A DNA stretch of 64,000 nucleotides from Kudoa neothunni (taxonomy: Eukaryota; Cnidaria): the NCBI GenBank assembly GCA_964304625.1, contig OZ199840.1:2542001-2606000 (forward strand), read 5' to 3'. The notes beneath the pieces are model-generated. The model made no database searches, was not told where the DNA came from, and saw only the letters and a list, made by a program, of their open reading frames with translations. Each line of letters begins with the position of its first letter. Positions within the stretch are counted from its first letter, which is position 1. The position numbers were made by a program, and so were the translations under genes. Below are positions 11,450 through 23,844 of the stretch, one piece after another.

Positions 11450-14400
11450 TTTACACAAAAAATTATGGATGCCGAAGACATGAAAATCCTCAATTTCATA
11501 ATGTTTTAAATGCTCGAGAGAGAAGGAGAGGAAGAGAAGCGAGGAGGAGACAACAGGAGAGTGAGGGGCAGGGAGAGAGAAGACGACGAGGTAATAGAAT
11601 TATAAATTTTAATAGGAGAGCACTTGAGACCGTGAAGGAAAGAAGACTACGATTAGAAGAGAGTAGGATGCGTGAACAAATTCGGCGTTCTCGAGCAACT
11701 GAGATACAAACTCAAGTAAGGAGGCAGAAAAATCTTCAACGCCAACAACGATTTCGTTCCCATGAAACTGAGCAAGTTGAATTGAGAAGACAGCGAAACC
11801 TGTTACAACAACGAAATATTCGTTCTCAACAAACTGCAGAGCAGGTTGAACTGAGAATGCAACAAAATCTATTGCGCCAGCAATATCGTCGCTCCCAAGA
11901 AACAGACGAACAAGCTCAGTTGAGACGACAGCAAAATCAATTACGTCAACAAATAGTTCGATCTCAAGAAACAGAAGAACAAGCTCAGTTGAGACGCCAG
12001 CAAAATCAATTGCATTAACAAATAGTTCGATCTCAAGAAACGGAAGAACAATCCCAATTACGACGAGATCAAAATAGGATAAGAAATATGATCTCTGCTC
12101 AAAATGAAAGTGTCCAACGAAGACAAGAACGCTTGGTTTTGGAAGCTGTTCAAACTTCTAATCGAAGACGATAACAAGTTGAAAATTATAGCTTCCAGCA
12201 AATTCAGACAATTGAAACGATTCGAACCAATCCACAAGCAATTTCTGAGACGCCTCCTGTATGAAATCGCGCTGGCTTCAATTATCGCCCTAACCTCGAT
12301 TATGCACGAGACAAGAATGTTACAATTGGAAAAATGGAATTACGATGTGAATTTTGCCATGCGAAAAAATGGTATGATGAGACTTCTGGTATGTGCTGCT
12401 CTGGTGGAAAAGTTATTTTGGATGTCTTGCCTACACCTCCGGAATTACTGTACACGCTGTTGTCTGGTGAAACTACAGATTCTAAAGAATTCTTGAGGAA
12501 TACTAGAAAATACAACGCTACCTTTCAGATGACGTCTTTTGGCGCAAACATAGTTTCCGAGCATGGTTTCATGCCAACTTTTAAAGTTGAAGGGCAAATT
12601 TGCCATCGAATTGGGTCATTACTACCACAGCAGAATGAAGAGGCAAAATTTTTACAAATGTACTTCTTAGAAGATTGCAATTTACAGGCTGAAACCAGAG
12701 CAAGAATATATTCCAATTTAAACCATAACACTATAGTGTTACTTCAAAATATGTTACATGAGAAGAATAGTGTTATGTATTTAAATTGCGCCAGAGAAGA
12801 CAGCAGTGAATAGAACTGAACACACATGTCACCGAACCGGGAAGATTAGTATTAAATACTAAATGTTAGCAACTACGTGACAAATAGTTACATTCGAAGT
12901 TTTAAATTCGCCCTAGAAATGCACGCATCCGTGGATTTCCAAATTATCATTGACGCGGACAAACGCCCTAGAGGAGAACACCAAAGGAGGTTTAATGCTC
13001 CTGTTTGTAATAAGGTTGCTGTTATTATTTCGGAAACGCAACATGGCAACAGAGATATTGTGCTCAGGAGCAGAGATGATAGACTTCAAAGGATAAATGA
13101 AACACATCGTTCGTATGACGCTTTGCAATATCCTCTCATTTACGTTAACGGTGAAAATGGTTATCACTTTGGAATTCCCATGGTTGGAACACGTAAGACC
13201 GTTTCGTGCAAAGATTTCTACTCATACCATTTCATGGTGAGGGAAAATAATTACAATCCATTGCACAGATACAGAGCGTTATTTCAATAATTCGCTGTTG
13301 ATATGTTTGCGAAAATGGAGTCCGAAAGACTTGGCTACATCCGAACCCATCAAAAGGAGCTTCGTGTGGATTCCTACATCCATTTACGCGACAATATGAT
13401 GAATGATGGAGGAAATGTGGAATGCGGTCAACTTTGTATATTACCTTCCACCCACACTGGTTCGCCTCGATATATACACGAGAAGACTCAGGATGCAATG
13501 ACCTATGTTAGATGTTATGGTCGCCCTGATCTCTTCATTACCTTAATATGCAACCCTGTCTGGACTGAAAGTACTAACGAGTTATTCGACGGTCAAAGTG
13601 CAAGTGACAGACACGATGTGATGGCGAGAGTTTTCCAACTTAAATTAAAAAAATTAATGGGCTCCTTGACCAAATTGAAAATCTTTGGCGATGTACAATG
13701 CCATATGTACACTGTTGAGTGGCAGAAACGAGGATTACTACATGCTCATATCTTGGTATGGTTAAAAGAGAAGCTACATACCAGTGATATTGATACTTTC
13801 GTATCAGCAGAGTTGCCTGATCCAACCATAGACTACGATTTATTCCAAACAATAAAAACTCAAATGGTCCATGGACCACGCGGCGTAATCAATCCTCATA
13901 GCCATTGCACGAAGGATGGAAGATGTAATAAGAAATATCCAAAAAATTTCTTGCAACAAACCCGAACTGACCATGATGGTTATCCTTTGTATAGGAGAAG
14001 GAAACCTGGCGACGGTGGATTGGAAGTTCTACTCAGATTAAGAGGGAATAGAGACGTCATTATTGATAATAGGTGGATAGTGCCATATTGCCCACTACTA
14101 TCAAAAATATTCAATGCTCACATTAACGTAGAGTTTTGCAATTCGGTAAAATCCATAAAATATGTATGCAAATACATAAATAAAGGATCCGATGCTGCAA
14201 TGTATTCGCTAAACCAGCAATACATCAATGATGAAATTACGCAGTTTCAGATGGGAAGATACATTAGCAGTAGCGAAGCTTTTTGGCGGATATTTGGTTT
14301 TGAAATTCACAATCGGTATCCCGCCATTCAGCATTTGAGTGTCCATCTGGAAAATGGTCAACGCATATACTTCACCGAAGAAACATTGTTAAGTCAGCTA

Positions 14401-15103
14401 CAAAATCCCAAGGATACAACACTCATTGCGTTCTTCAAAATTTGTGGAGTTGATTCCTTCGCCAAAACTCTCCTTTACAATCAAATACCGTCCTACTATA
14501 TCTGGAAAAATAACAAATGGGTTCGAAGAAAACGTGGCGTATCAGTTGAAGGACATCCGGGTGTTAAATTTGATCAAACGTTGGGAAGAGTATACACCAT
14601 TCATCCTAACCAGCATTGAATGTTTTTATTTGAGAATCTTGCTGCATGAAGTTAGGGGACCAACATGCTTCGAGGATCTACGCACAGTTGATGATCGCGT
14701 ATGTTCAACATACAGAGAAGCATGCATGTTGCGTGGCTTACTAGAAAACAACAGCCATTGGGAAAATACTATGGCTGAGGCTGTTGTTACAAATTCTCCA
14801 ACGCAACTAAGAAGACTTTTCGCATTGCTAATTCGAACACGCGAGTTGAACTGCCCTTTCAACATTTGGTCAACTTTTAGAAACGCCCTCTCCGAAGATT
14901 ACCTACTTCAACTTCAACTGGAAAACAATGTTTCGATTGAATACAACTCTACGATTTTCAACATGGCACTTACAGACATTGAAAATATGTTAATGGAAAT
15001 GGGTGGTGAGACGTTGAATACTTATGGTTTTCCTGCCATAGACAGGAGTTTTGGTAACCACCTTCCCAGTAAAATTCGACGAGAGCTTGGGTATAATATA
15101 TAA
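11450..15103 (+). pseudogene. Helitron Rep/HUH nuclease region
   Basis: Frame 1 runs from about 11450 to 14617 with in-frame stops at 12016 and in the stretches 12160-12260 and 12811-12860, and at 13288. It then shifts by one base near 14610 (HPNQH then ECFYLRILLHEVRGP). The C-H-rich segment CEFCHAKKWYDETSGMCC lies at about 12340-12400. Rep motifs are FITLICNPVWTE (13530), the HUH motif GLLHAHILVWL (about 13733-13765) and the tyrosine motif YVCKYINKGSDAAMYSL (about 14160-14210) with both Tyr of YxxKY. DNRWIVPYCPLLSK and GHPGVKF are typical Helitron blocks. The catalytic His and Tyr residues are retained, so inactivation is by stops and a frameshift. Confidence 0.92.
11690..12070 (+). repeat. 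69-bp (23-codon) tandem repeats in Helitron leader
   Basis: The leader is built of successive units of 23 codons of the type RSQETEEQAQLRRQQNQLRQ. The last units (about 11898-12035) are nearly identical at the DNA level. The earlier ones are diverged. A stop (12016-12018) lies in one unit. Confidence 0.85.
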
Positions 15104-16506
15104 CGATTAAATGAATTCGTTGTGCTGAACAAGCCTAAATTAACTGATGAATAGATCCATGCTTTTAACACCATACTACAAAGTATGGACAGTCAGCATA
15201 ATCATGGTCACATATTTTTCTTAGATGCGCCCAGTGGAACATGGAAGACGTTTGTGATCAACTTGCTCTTAGCAGAAATAAGAAGACATAACAAAATTGC
15301 ACTGGCAGTGGCTTCGTCTGGAATTGCCTCTACATTACTCCCATGTGGTAGAACTGCTCATAGCACCTTCAAGCTTCCCTTAAAACTGTTAGATGATGGT
15401 ACTGCAACTTGCAGAATTAGTAGGGGGAGCGGCTCCGCTGAATTGTTAAAACGTACTTCAGCAATCATTTGGGATGAATGTACGATGGCGAACAGGATCG
15501 CTTTAGAAGCATTGGATCGATCATTAAGAGATATTACGGAAAATGATGTCCCGTTTGGTGGCATCACAATGGTACTCTCTGGAGATTTCCGCCAAACTTT
15601 GCCAGTTATACCAAAAGGTACAAGAGGTGATCAGATTAAGTTATGTTTGAAGTCGTCATACTTATGGTCAGCAGTCAAACCTGTTAGATTGACCACCAAC
15701 ATGAGGGTTCATCTTCACAACGACTTGGAATCTGGAGAGTTTTCGTCTAATATTCTGAAAATTGGTGATGGGAAATTTATTAGCGACTCGAATGGAAACA
15801 TACCCTTGGTCACAATCGCTAATATAGCCAGTAGTGAGGACGAGTTGAGAGAGAAGTTTTCCCTGATATTTATTCAAACTTTTCAGACTTATCTTGGTTA
15901 TGTGAAAGGGCAATTCTTTCCCCTACCAATCAAGTAGTGAATATGATAAACGACAAGATGATTCAACTTTTGCCTGGAGAAGAAATGACTTACAGATCTA
16001 TCGACACTAATGTCGACCCTACTGAATGTGTCAACCATCCCGCTGAGTTTTTAAATAGCTTAGAATTGTCTGGCGTAGCTTCACACGGATTAGTGCTTAA
16101 AATTGGTGCTCCGATTATGTTAATGAGACATCTGGACGCACCACGTCTGTGCAACGGAACTCGATTGGTAATTAAACGCCTGATGGCTCACCTGATTGAG
16201 GCAACGATAATGACGGGCTGTGCGAAGGGGGAAGACGTTTATATCCCAAGGATACCCATCGTTCCATCAGATGTACCATTTACCTTTCGAAGATTACAGT
16301 TCCCAATTAAAATTTCGTTTGCATTGTCCATTAATAAATCACAAGGACAAACATTTAAAATAGCTGGACTTCACCTTCAAGAACCCTGTTTTTCACACGG
16401 TCAGTTATATGTTGCCGTGTCTCGCGTTGGTTCAAAACGAAACCTTTACGTATTGGCACCGGATGGAAAATCAAAGAACATAGTTTACTCGAAGGCGTTA
16501 AGATAA
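15104..16506 (+). pseudogene. Helitron PIF1-like helicase region
   Basis: This region follows the Rep part in the same frame after stops at 15101 and about 15152. The Walker A motif reads DAPSGTWKTF (15230-15260), where the family normally has GGTGKT, so a core Gly is replaced by Trp. Walker B is IIWDECTMA (about 15465). Later motifs are LSGDFRQTLPVIP, TTNMRV and, after a one-base frameshift near 15860, LCNGTRLVIK, FALSINKSQGQTF and SHGQLYVAVSRVG. These are all SF1B PIF1 signatures. The stop is at 16504-16506. Confidence 0.92.
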
Positions 16507-18101
16507 AAAAACGACCAACGTCTTGGTACAAATACACATGTAACTTTTAATATTCTTACATTAAGTATAGTGTCAAGTCAACGATAGTTCTATATGTAAT
16601 CTACGTTGAAAATCCAAATTTTTTGGTTTTATCTACCAATAGTATGATTTGTTGAAATTCTTTGTTCCATTAATTTCCCTTTGTAGTCAAATACTTAATG
16701 GATTTTTCGCTGCAACTAATGAAGGTTGTTATTCGTACTAAATGATTTGATTTTCGAAACAACCGTATCTATTTCATTTTTTACATTAGATTATGCTGGC
16801 TTTTTACTTTGTCAAATTCTTCTATTATTGATAACACTTGCGTTTATTGAAGATACTTACTGAATACAACGAATCAACTTTGTTTTTTATGTCGAAGGGT
16901 ATGATTATTGATATTTCTAGGAAAAAACTTTGAATATTATTATAGACTTGGTAACAAAACCATAAACTGGATTAATTCAATTTTTTCCTTTTTCTATTAT
17001 ATTCAAATCAATTCGTGTATTAATGATTGTAAGAAATTAATGACTATTTTATACTGAAATAATCATTGCTTAATTAAGAAAATACTCCGCAAAATAATTG
17101 GATTTACTTTTTGTACTACTACTACTACTAACCCGTTGGTCTCACGTTGAGTATGCTATTTCTTCCTTGAAAAAACTTTAATAACGTGATTTAGTGGTTT
17201 GTTATGGTGTTTAGCGGCAATAAACGGCTAATATGTTTCCGCATAAATCAACTTGAGAATTTGAGCGTTTGCAAATGGCTATGTGAGATTTGTGTTGGTT
17301 CATTTGACAATGGAGTGTGTTGGTTTGTACGAAAACATAGTCTTTTAAAGTGTTTCAATGGAGACTGTAAAGATTCAATTTCAGCTAATAAGTAATTGCG
17401 TACACTCCACGTTCGGACAAAATTGGAAGCTGGGCAATTTTACATATATTTATACTTATTAACTTCGTTCGTTAATTTCAATGCCGCATAATAAACCAGT
17501 TATCAATCAATTAGTTTTTTAGTTTTTATAAAAAATAAATATTATATTTATATATGTCCATGAATTTATTATTAAATCAGTCATTGTCCTAAATGGCAAC
17601 AGGGTTTTCTCGATTTTAATATCCTTAATAATTAAATAGGTTGAAAATGACATTATTAATTTATTTGCATAAGAATAGCAATATTTTATCAACGCGTAAA
17701 GTATATTATTTAAAAATATAAGGACAACTAGCGCGACCTGTTAAGCTTTGCGCGGAATTGGGATTAATTTTTTCGTAGCAGCACACGTTTAAAAATTATA
17801 AATAAATTCAATTAATTAAGCCATTGAAGAAATTTAATTAACTTTAAGTTAAATTTCATACTTTAACGGATGTGATATGTACAAGTAAAATTAATATCAC
17901 TATATAATTTGATTTGATGACAACTTGCGATTGGTAACAACACTTTTTTCTGCGCATTCCTAAAGTCTTAAAGCGGCCCAGTTTCCACTTTTGTTCGAAT
18001 AATCGAGTATAAGCGTGATAACTTTCTAATTGAATTTGAATTTTCAGTTGTAAATTGAAATGCTTTATTTTACTTAATTCTAACTTTAAATTTAAGGATT
18101 A
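16507..18101. other. AT-rich non-coding stretch
   Basis: No supported gene. It includes a short TAC/ACT microsatellite at about 17116-17132. A Cys-rich open frame at 17204-17395 (for example SVCKWLCEIC) has no recognised family and may be a transposase zinc-finger scrap. Confidence 0.45.
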
Positions 18102-18541
18102 GGATCCAGTTCCCCCTGTCGGTGAATAATGAGTCATAAAATTCACCAGCAACGTTACTATTTTTACAATAAAATATTACCATGGTCGTTCTTTGTTTCC
18201 AACACTTTTTATTTAAATCTAATATAGTTTTTATTATTATTAATAGAAATAAGTTAATAGCGAGCGTCTAAAAATAGATTTGATCCATTAATATTATATT
18301 ATGTTAATCATGTGATTGTTCGATTAAGATTTTAATTTTTGGAAGCAATTAATTCTGCAACATTAAGCGATTCCTCTACTTATATTGGGATAATTAAATA
18401 ACTTTATTTTCTTTAATCGCATATTCATAATTTTTAAAAAGTGTAGGAAAAAACGATCATAGTAAAATTTTATAGAGCCAGTAATAACGTTACCACTGAA
18501 TTTTGTGACTCATTATTCATTGGCAGGATGGAACTGGATTA
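18102..18541. repeat. Inverted-repeat (foldback/MITE-like) element 1
   Basis: The left arm 18102-18158 and right arm 18484-18541 are imperfect reverse complements over about 57 bp (shared core GACTCATTATTCA). They enclose about 325 bp of AT-rich DNA. The right arm runs into the 42-bp palindrome at 18533. No transposase is present, so the superfamily is unknown. Confidence 0.75.
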
Positions 18542-18574
18542 TGGTTAGGGGTATACCCCTAACCATAATCCAGT
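18533..18574. repeat. 42-bp perfect palindrome
   Basis: ACTGGATTATGGTTAGGGG, then TATA, then its exact reverse complement. Its left part is the end of inverted-repeat element 1 and it lies 8 bp before the left arm of element 2. It could be the head-to-head junction of two elements or two copies of one end. Confidence 0.95.
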
Positions 18575-18582
18575 ACTTTTTC

Positions 18583-19260
18583 ATGATCGGTCATCTTTCT
18601 TGATGATTATTCTGTGTGGCGTATCCATTCCAAGATTTATAACGTAATTTTTTTAAATTGTATTCGATCCCGATAACATATAACATTGTTAGGATTACTA
18701 ACTAAAATCACAACTTATTATTTTAGATGTTGTACTCTATAGTAATAAATGTGTTAAATATATCCCAGAATCATATTTAAATCCCCTACAACGATTTTGG
18801 ACAAATCTTAAATTAGACACAGAGTTAGATAAGGAAGTTGGCAGATCTTATCCATACGATCTTGCTTTGGATACAATCCAAATCCATATATATTGGAAGG
18901 GTAAGTGTAAAAAATTAATTTTTGAAATATTTATCTGCATAAGTCGTATTTTAAGTTGATTGATTCTCAGCTTGCAACTTAATACAGAAAGGGGTTTAAT
19001 TTAGGCATATTGGGATGTTTTTGATTTTTTATAATACCGGCTATTGACACGGGTATCTTTAATCTTAAAAAGGATTATCTTGTGGATATTATGACCCGTG
19101 TCAATAGTCACTCCAGCTTTATATTTTTTAACATTCGTCATTGTGGTTTTTTATAAAATAGATGAGATAAATAATTTATTATAGTTCAGTGTTCAGCATA
19201 TGAATTTCCTTGGAATGGATACGTCACACAGAATAATCATGAAGAAAGATGACCGATCAT
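18583..19260. repeat. Inverted-repeat element 2 (52-bp arms)
   Basis: The arms 18583-18634 and 19209-19260 are reverse complements with only two mismatches in 52 (core ATGATCGGTCATCTTTCTT). The 574-bp interior holds an exon-like open stretch (18727-18900) and a small hairpin around CTATTGACACGGG (about 19043) and CCCGTGTCAATAG (about 19096). No transposase is present. Confidence 0.82.
18727..18900 (+). CDS. Exon-like coding segment of unknown gene, inside inverted-repeat element
   Basis: The segment is preceded by an acceptor-like TTATTATTTTAG and followed by a consensus donor GTAAGT. Within it one frame is open for all 57 codons and has protein-like composition (for example KCVKYIPESYLNPLQRFWTN and PYDLALDTIQIHIYWKG). 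I do not recognise the family and found no partner exons nearby. It lies between the 52-bp inverted arms, so it may be a captured exon or a chance open frame. Confidence 0.4.
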
Positions 19261-20318
19261 CCGAAAGTTGTGGGCCTAGGATATACCAATTAAGGTAATA
19301 GAAGTTGCAGGAAATATAAGGTAACCATTATAAAGTTATTTTTTGTTTCTGTTATAATTATAAGTTTAGTGATAAGAAAATCGTGATCAACTCAATATAG
19401 ATTAATTATTGATTCGACGATAGTGCTGGAATTAAGGTAATGGTATGCTGCGTGACATGGAAATCGCAATGTCGTTTAAAACCCCTAATTTTTTGATTGT
19501 TTTTATTAAATTAAAAAAGATATCGGGTGCAAAGATTCAAGGAGAAAACAACGTTTAAACATATTTAATCCTGATGATACTTTTTATAATTAAACATCGC
19601 TTAATTTATTTTTTTAATTTAATATTTTATTAGTTCTAGATTAATTTGGGTTTTTAAAGGAACCTAAACCATTTTTATTCTTTAATATTTAAACGAGGAA
19701 ACTTTCTTTTAAATTTTGGAGTTTATATTTTACAATTTAAAGATGTTCCCAAAAATTTAAAATCAATTTTCGGAACTTTGTTAATGGTGTTTTGATTAAT
19801 AAGTATATCAAAACACCATTTGATTTTCCATTTGGTTACTTGAATATCGATACCAAATTGTGCGCATATCCAGACTTACTTACGAAATTTGTTAACTATA
19901 TAATAGAGCAAATACTTAATTTATATTTTGTTAAAATTTTAGTTTTTGAAAATGCTGAGCTAACGATTTGCAACATTTTGAACGTAAAATCGGAGAATAG
20001 AACTTTTGTATATATAAAGGATTTACCGATTTGAGTGACAATTCATTTGAACGTTGATTTAACAGTAATATTTAATTTATTAAACCAAATAATTTTATTT
20101 TGTCTACCGTAATAATAGATGTTTTCTTCCTTCGTTGGAAACTTTTGTTTATTTTAAGTAATTTTTTATAGGCATTAGGAATGATTAAAATATTCCCCGT
20201 TATTTAATAATATTAAATTATGGTTTAACTTGAATTTTTGTATAGAAATCTATTTTAATAACAAGGTTTTCTCGGTGTCGGTTTCAATTATTATTAAAGG
20301 CAACATTCATTTTTAGCC
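19261..20318. other. AT-rich spacer
   Basis: No recognised gene. The one notable item is the open frame at 19740-20036, listed separately. Confidence 0.45.
19740..20036 (+). CDS. Hypothetical open frame
   Basis: About 99 codons are open without a standard ATG near the start. The composition is more protein-like than its neighbours (for example YIKTPFDFPFGYLNIDTKL), but it has no recognised motif. It could be an exon of a lost gene or a chance frame in AT-rich DNA. Confidence 0.22.
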
Positions 20319-23300
20319 TTAACCCTTCCTGTACCAACTACGATAACAGAACGTGGGTGACCAACTGGGGTCACTAACGTACCCCAGCCGAAATACACCT
20401 TAAACTTATTCAATCTGCTAGAAACTATTTCACCAAAAATAAGAGACACAAATATGATAATTCATGCCCAATAAAATTAGTTTTTATTATTTGACCTATA
20501 CATAAATCATTTTGTTCATGACGAAAACCATTGCACGGACAATGATACAAATGTATCAAATTGTAGCATAAATAGCAAATATTATCAGTTTTATGCCGAA
20601 ACAGGATATATGGAAGACTAATGATCAAAAAATTATGAATAATTAGAAAAAATCATGACCATCGCAGCAATTAAATACTCCTCGCTTTTCGGTATAAGTC
20701 GGTGAATCTGTAGCTAATGATGGATTGATGTGATTGCCGCTTTGATGAAATTTAAGCTATATGAGCGAAGACTTCTATTATCTAATGCTGATCTTTATTA
20801 TTTCCTAAAGTTTAGTAGGCAGATGCTATAGACACAATAAAATTTAGTCATAAACTGCAAGTACGCTTACTCAATATAAATTTTTGATCTCGGCGACTCT
20901 TACTCACAAACTTTGTATAGATTTAATCGTTTAAAATCTGCTCTATTTAATTATTCCTGACAGGCAAAAGCGAAGCGATGTGATATAAATAATTAAATAT
21001 AGCCAAAATTAGTGACCTCTAAATATTATTTGCCGTGTCAATAGTTACATCCATGGAATAATACACAAAATGATAATATTTTTAAACAATGAATGACGCA
21101 GTGACTTCAGTTTGCATTATTTGAGCATCAGTGTTTAAGGCACCAAAAATAATATTCAACATATCTGTCATATTTGTACGTAATTATTTTTAATATTTAT
21201 TTGTACAACAAAATCACTTTCGCCTTGTCATTATTTTATTATTTTTGAAATTCGCAAAATAGTAGCGAAAACAGAAATTAGAATATTTACTTTTATGTAG
21301 ATATTTTCTTAATTTTACGAGTCATATTTGGTAAAATTTCTCAAAGTAGAGAATTATTTTGTTAAAAAAATTACTCTTTCCTCCGTAGCGAGGTTAATTT
21401 TATTCGTTTTGTCAACAGGCCGATATTTTTTCTCCCAAATGGCATGACTGTGTATAAATTCAAAAGTTGTGAATCCGTTGAGCCTTAGATAGAATTTATT
21501 TATAATAGACCAAAATTGTATATGTCATAAATGATAATGCATTAGAGATCGTAAAATGAATTACACATCGCACTCAATTACTAGTGAAAATTTGTGTATA
21601 ATTTATAATCTGCAAGAATATGCTGAATAAAAAAATATATTAACATGATTTATTCCAAAGAATTGGTACAATCCAAACAATAAATAATATTTCTTTTTAC
21701 TCTATGTTTTATGCAAACAAAATTGAAGCAGTTGAAATATCTCAGGCTAGATTTTTTATCCTTATTCCGAGGACAAAATTAGCATCTATTTCTCTTTGAT
21801 TGTTGAGTAGAATTTGATTCAGATATCGTCAAATCGTCATTATTGGTAGTGATTTCAAAAAATTGGAAACCATACTTTATGTGGGATTAAAGAGTATGAG
21901 AATTCTCATGACGATGTGCTACATTGGGTGTTGCCAATTCTATAGCAAGCTCGCGAATAAATTTCTGTCGCTTGCTACGATCATTTTTTTTCCAATCAAA
22001 ATTTTTTTGGATCCAAATAATATATGCGTTCAACGCAGCCATATCAATGATTTCCATGAAAATCTTCAGTGGCCATCTACGAGTAGGTCGCGAACAGGAG
22101 TATGACTGGGTCATTTTATCCCCATTATCAACACCACCTTTGGTTTTGTTATAGTGAAGAATCACCGTGGTCTTTTTCTATATGTGTCTTCTGTTGAAGA
22201 ATCATGAAATTCGGTAGACAATATATTGACCGAATAGTTCTTTTTGGGTACATAGGAAGAAAGTGAAAGATGACCAGAAAACCCAAACAGAGAGGAGAAA
22301 ACCTCTCGGCGTGGCGATTTTAAAAATTCTTTGGGGATATCGCGTTTATTCGACCTAATTGTCCCTGTCAATGTCAGGTTCTCTTTGAAGAGTTTCGTGG
22401 CTAAAGAAACGGATGTAACAAAGTTGTCTACGGTCACTCCTCGGCCAGTTCTATAAAATGGAGAGACAAGTCTTGTGACAACATTTTCAGCCTGATTTAT
22501 TTCCCTTGTTCCACCGATCTTCCCAGTATACGGTTGAATGTTTAATAGGTATGACGTTTCTACGTCTGCAGCAACCCAAAGTTTGATCCCGAATCGTCCG
22601 GGCTTGCTCTTCATGTATACCCGAAACGGATATTTACCCCTAAACCTTACTAACCTTTCATCCACTGTAATATGCGTGCCTGGTGAATAATATTTCAAGC
22701 AATTTTCATTAAACAGATCGAAAATTTGGCGGCAAGGTTCGAATTTGTCGTTTGTAATTTAAAACCGATAAATTCTATTTGCTTTATCGTCGAAACGGAT
22801 TTTTCTATAAATATAAGTGAATCTGTTTCTGGACATCACTGTGGGGAAGAATAATTGTTTGAATAATGGACTACCATCCCACATATTCCTATGAGCAAGC
22901 ATCTTACCATTTGAACGCCCAGCAGCGATTAATATGCCTATAAATGCTTTTATTTCGTTTTTAGTTATTGTTGTGTGTGTCTCTCTGGGTTAGTTTCTTC
23001 GCTGTACTTGTTGCTGTATTTTACTATCTCATTAATTATATCATCCGACATAAACAATTCAAAGGCATCAAAAATGGACGTTATATTGTTTGCCTCTTCT
23101 AAAATGCCTGAGGATGAAGTAACGATGTTGTGTGATTTAGTTTTCGTTTTCGAACAAATTCTTTTGGACCACTCAAGACCAGACGGGGAAGAAAAAGTAG
23201 AATCATTATTCGGGTTTTCTTGAGCAAATTTAACGTCACTTTGGAAATCTTCATCACTATCTATATCACTAATAACACAATCATCTTCACCGCAATCATC

Positions 23301-23844
23301 TGATTCAGATATTTCGTATTCTGAGCAACTATCATTATCTACAGAAGAAGAATCCTCAATAAGTTTTTCAACATCATCAATGGTTTGGTCTAGTCTCATA
23401 CTAAATATTACCGATGTCTCAAAAAAAGTTATTTAACAATTGCTACCTCAATATCCACAAGAAATGTTAAGCGCGTCGCGTAATCGGATTAATCCTCGTT
23501 AATCCGCGAGGCGGTAATATTTAGAAAGGCGCACCATTTTTTCATATAATAGAACGGATATTATCAAATTTTCGGGGTGATAAAGCTATTTTTGATATTT
23601 ATAAAACAAATATGTAACATTAGAAAACTAATCCGATGCATTAAAAATTAACTCTAGTATTATTTTTGAATCTATTCATTAGATTTAATTGAATTGTAAA
23701 AAATATTTTCATCAAAATATCGAAATAATAGTAATTGAGGTATTCTGAAATTTTGAAGACTATCAGAAGCTGATTTTTTGATTTAGAAACAAAATAGATA
23801 ATATGGGGTCACTTAAATACCCCACTTGGTACCGGAAGTGTTAA
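20319..23844 (-). mobile_element. piggyBac element C (3.5 kb)
   Basis: It is bounded by TTAA at 20319-20322 and 23841-23844. The tips are TTAACCCTTCCTGTACCAA on the left and, reverse-complemented, TTAACACTTCCGGTACCAA on the right (two mismatches in 19). A GGGGTCAC...TACCCC mini-palindrome lies inside each tip (20367-20385 and 23805-23823). The interior carries a decayed transposase on the minus strand. Confidence 0.92.
21887..23399 (-). pseudogene. piggyBac transposase pseudogene (element C)
   Basis: The acidic N-terminus (22965-23399, many Asp/Ser/Glu) is followed in other frames by the DDE_Tnp_1_7 core. This includes MLAHRNMWDGSPLFKQLFFP and DDKANRIYRF, then a stop near 22757, then THITVDERLVRFRGKYPFRV, KPGRFGIKLWVAADVETSYL (first Asp), GRGVTVDNFVTS (second Asp) and, after a frameshift near 22165, YNKTKGGVDNGDKM (third Asp). 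The C-terminal Cys-rich domain was not found. At least two frameshifts and one nonsense codon make it non-functional. Confidence 0.9.

Larger units (their letters stand above)
11450..16506 (+). mobile_element. Decayed Helitron (coding part)
   Basis: About 5 kb reads as one Helitron polyprotein in order: Arg/Gln-rich leader, zinc-finger-like region, Rep (HUH nuclease) domain and PIF1-like helicase. It is broken by several stops and at least two frameshifts. The protein ends with APDGKSKNIVYSKALR, the usual Helitron C-terminus, at 16504-16506. I could not fix the 5' TC end or the 3' hairpin plus CTRR end, so the limits given are those of the coding part. Expected role: rolling-circle transposition in the nucleus. 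This copy cannot encode a full protein. Confidence 0.92.

Noticed and set aside
17116-17132. Short TAC/ACT array as possible CRISPR or satellite
   Set aside because: Only a few trinucleotide units, no spacers; ordinary microsatellite.
17204-17395. Cys-rich 63-codon frame as a zinc-finger gene
   Set aside because: Cys spacing fits no family I know and there is no flanking support.
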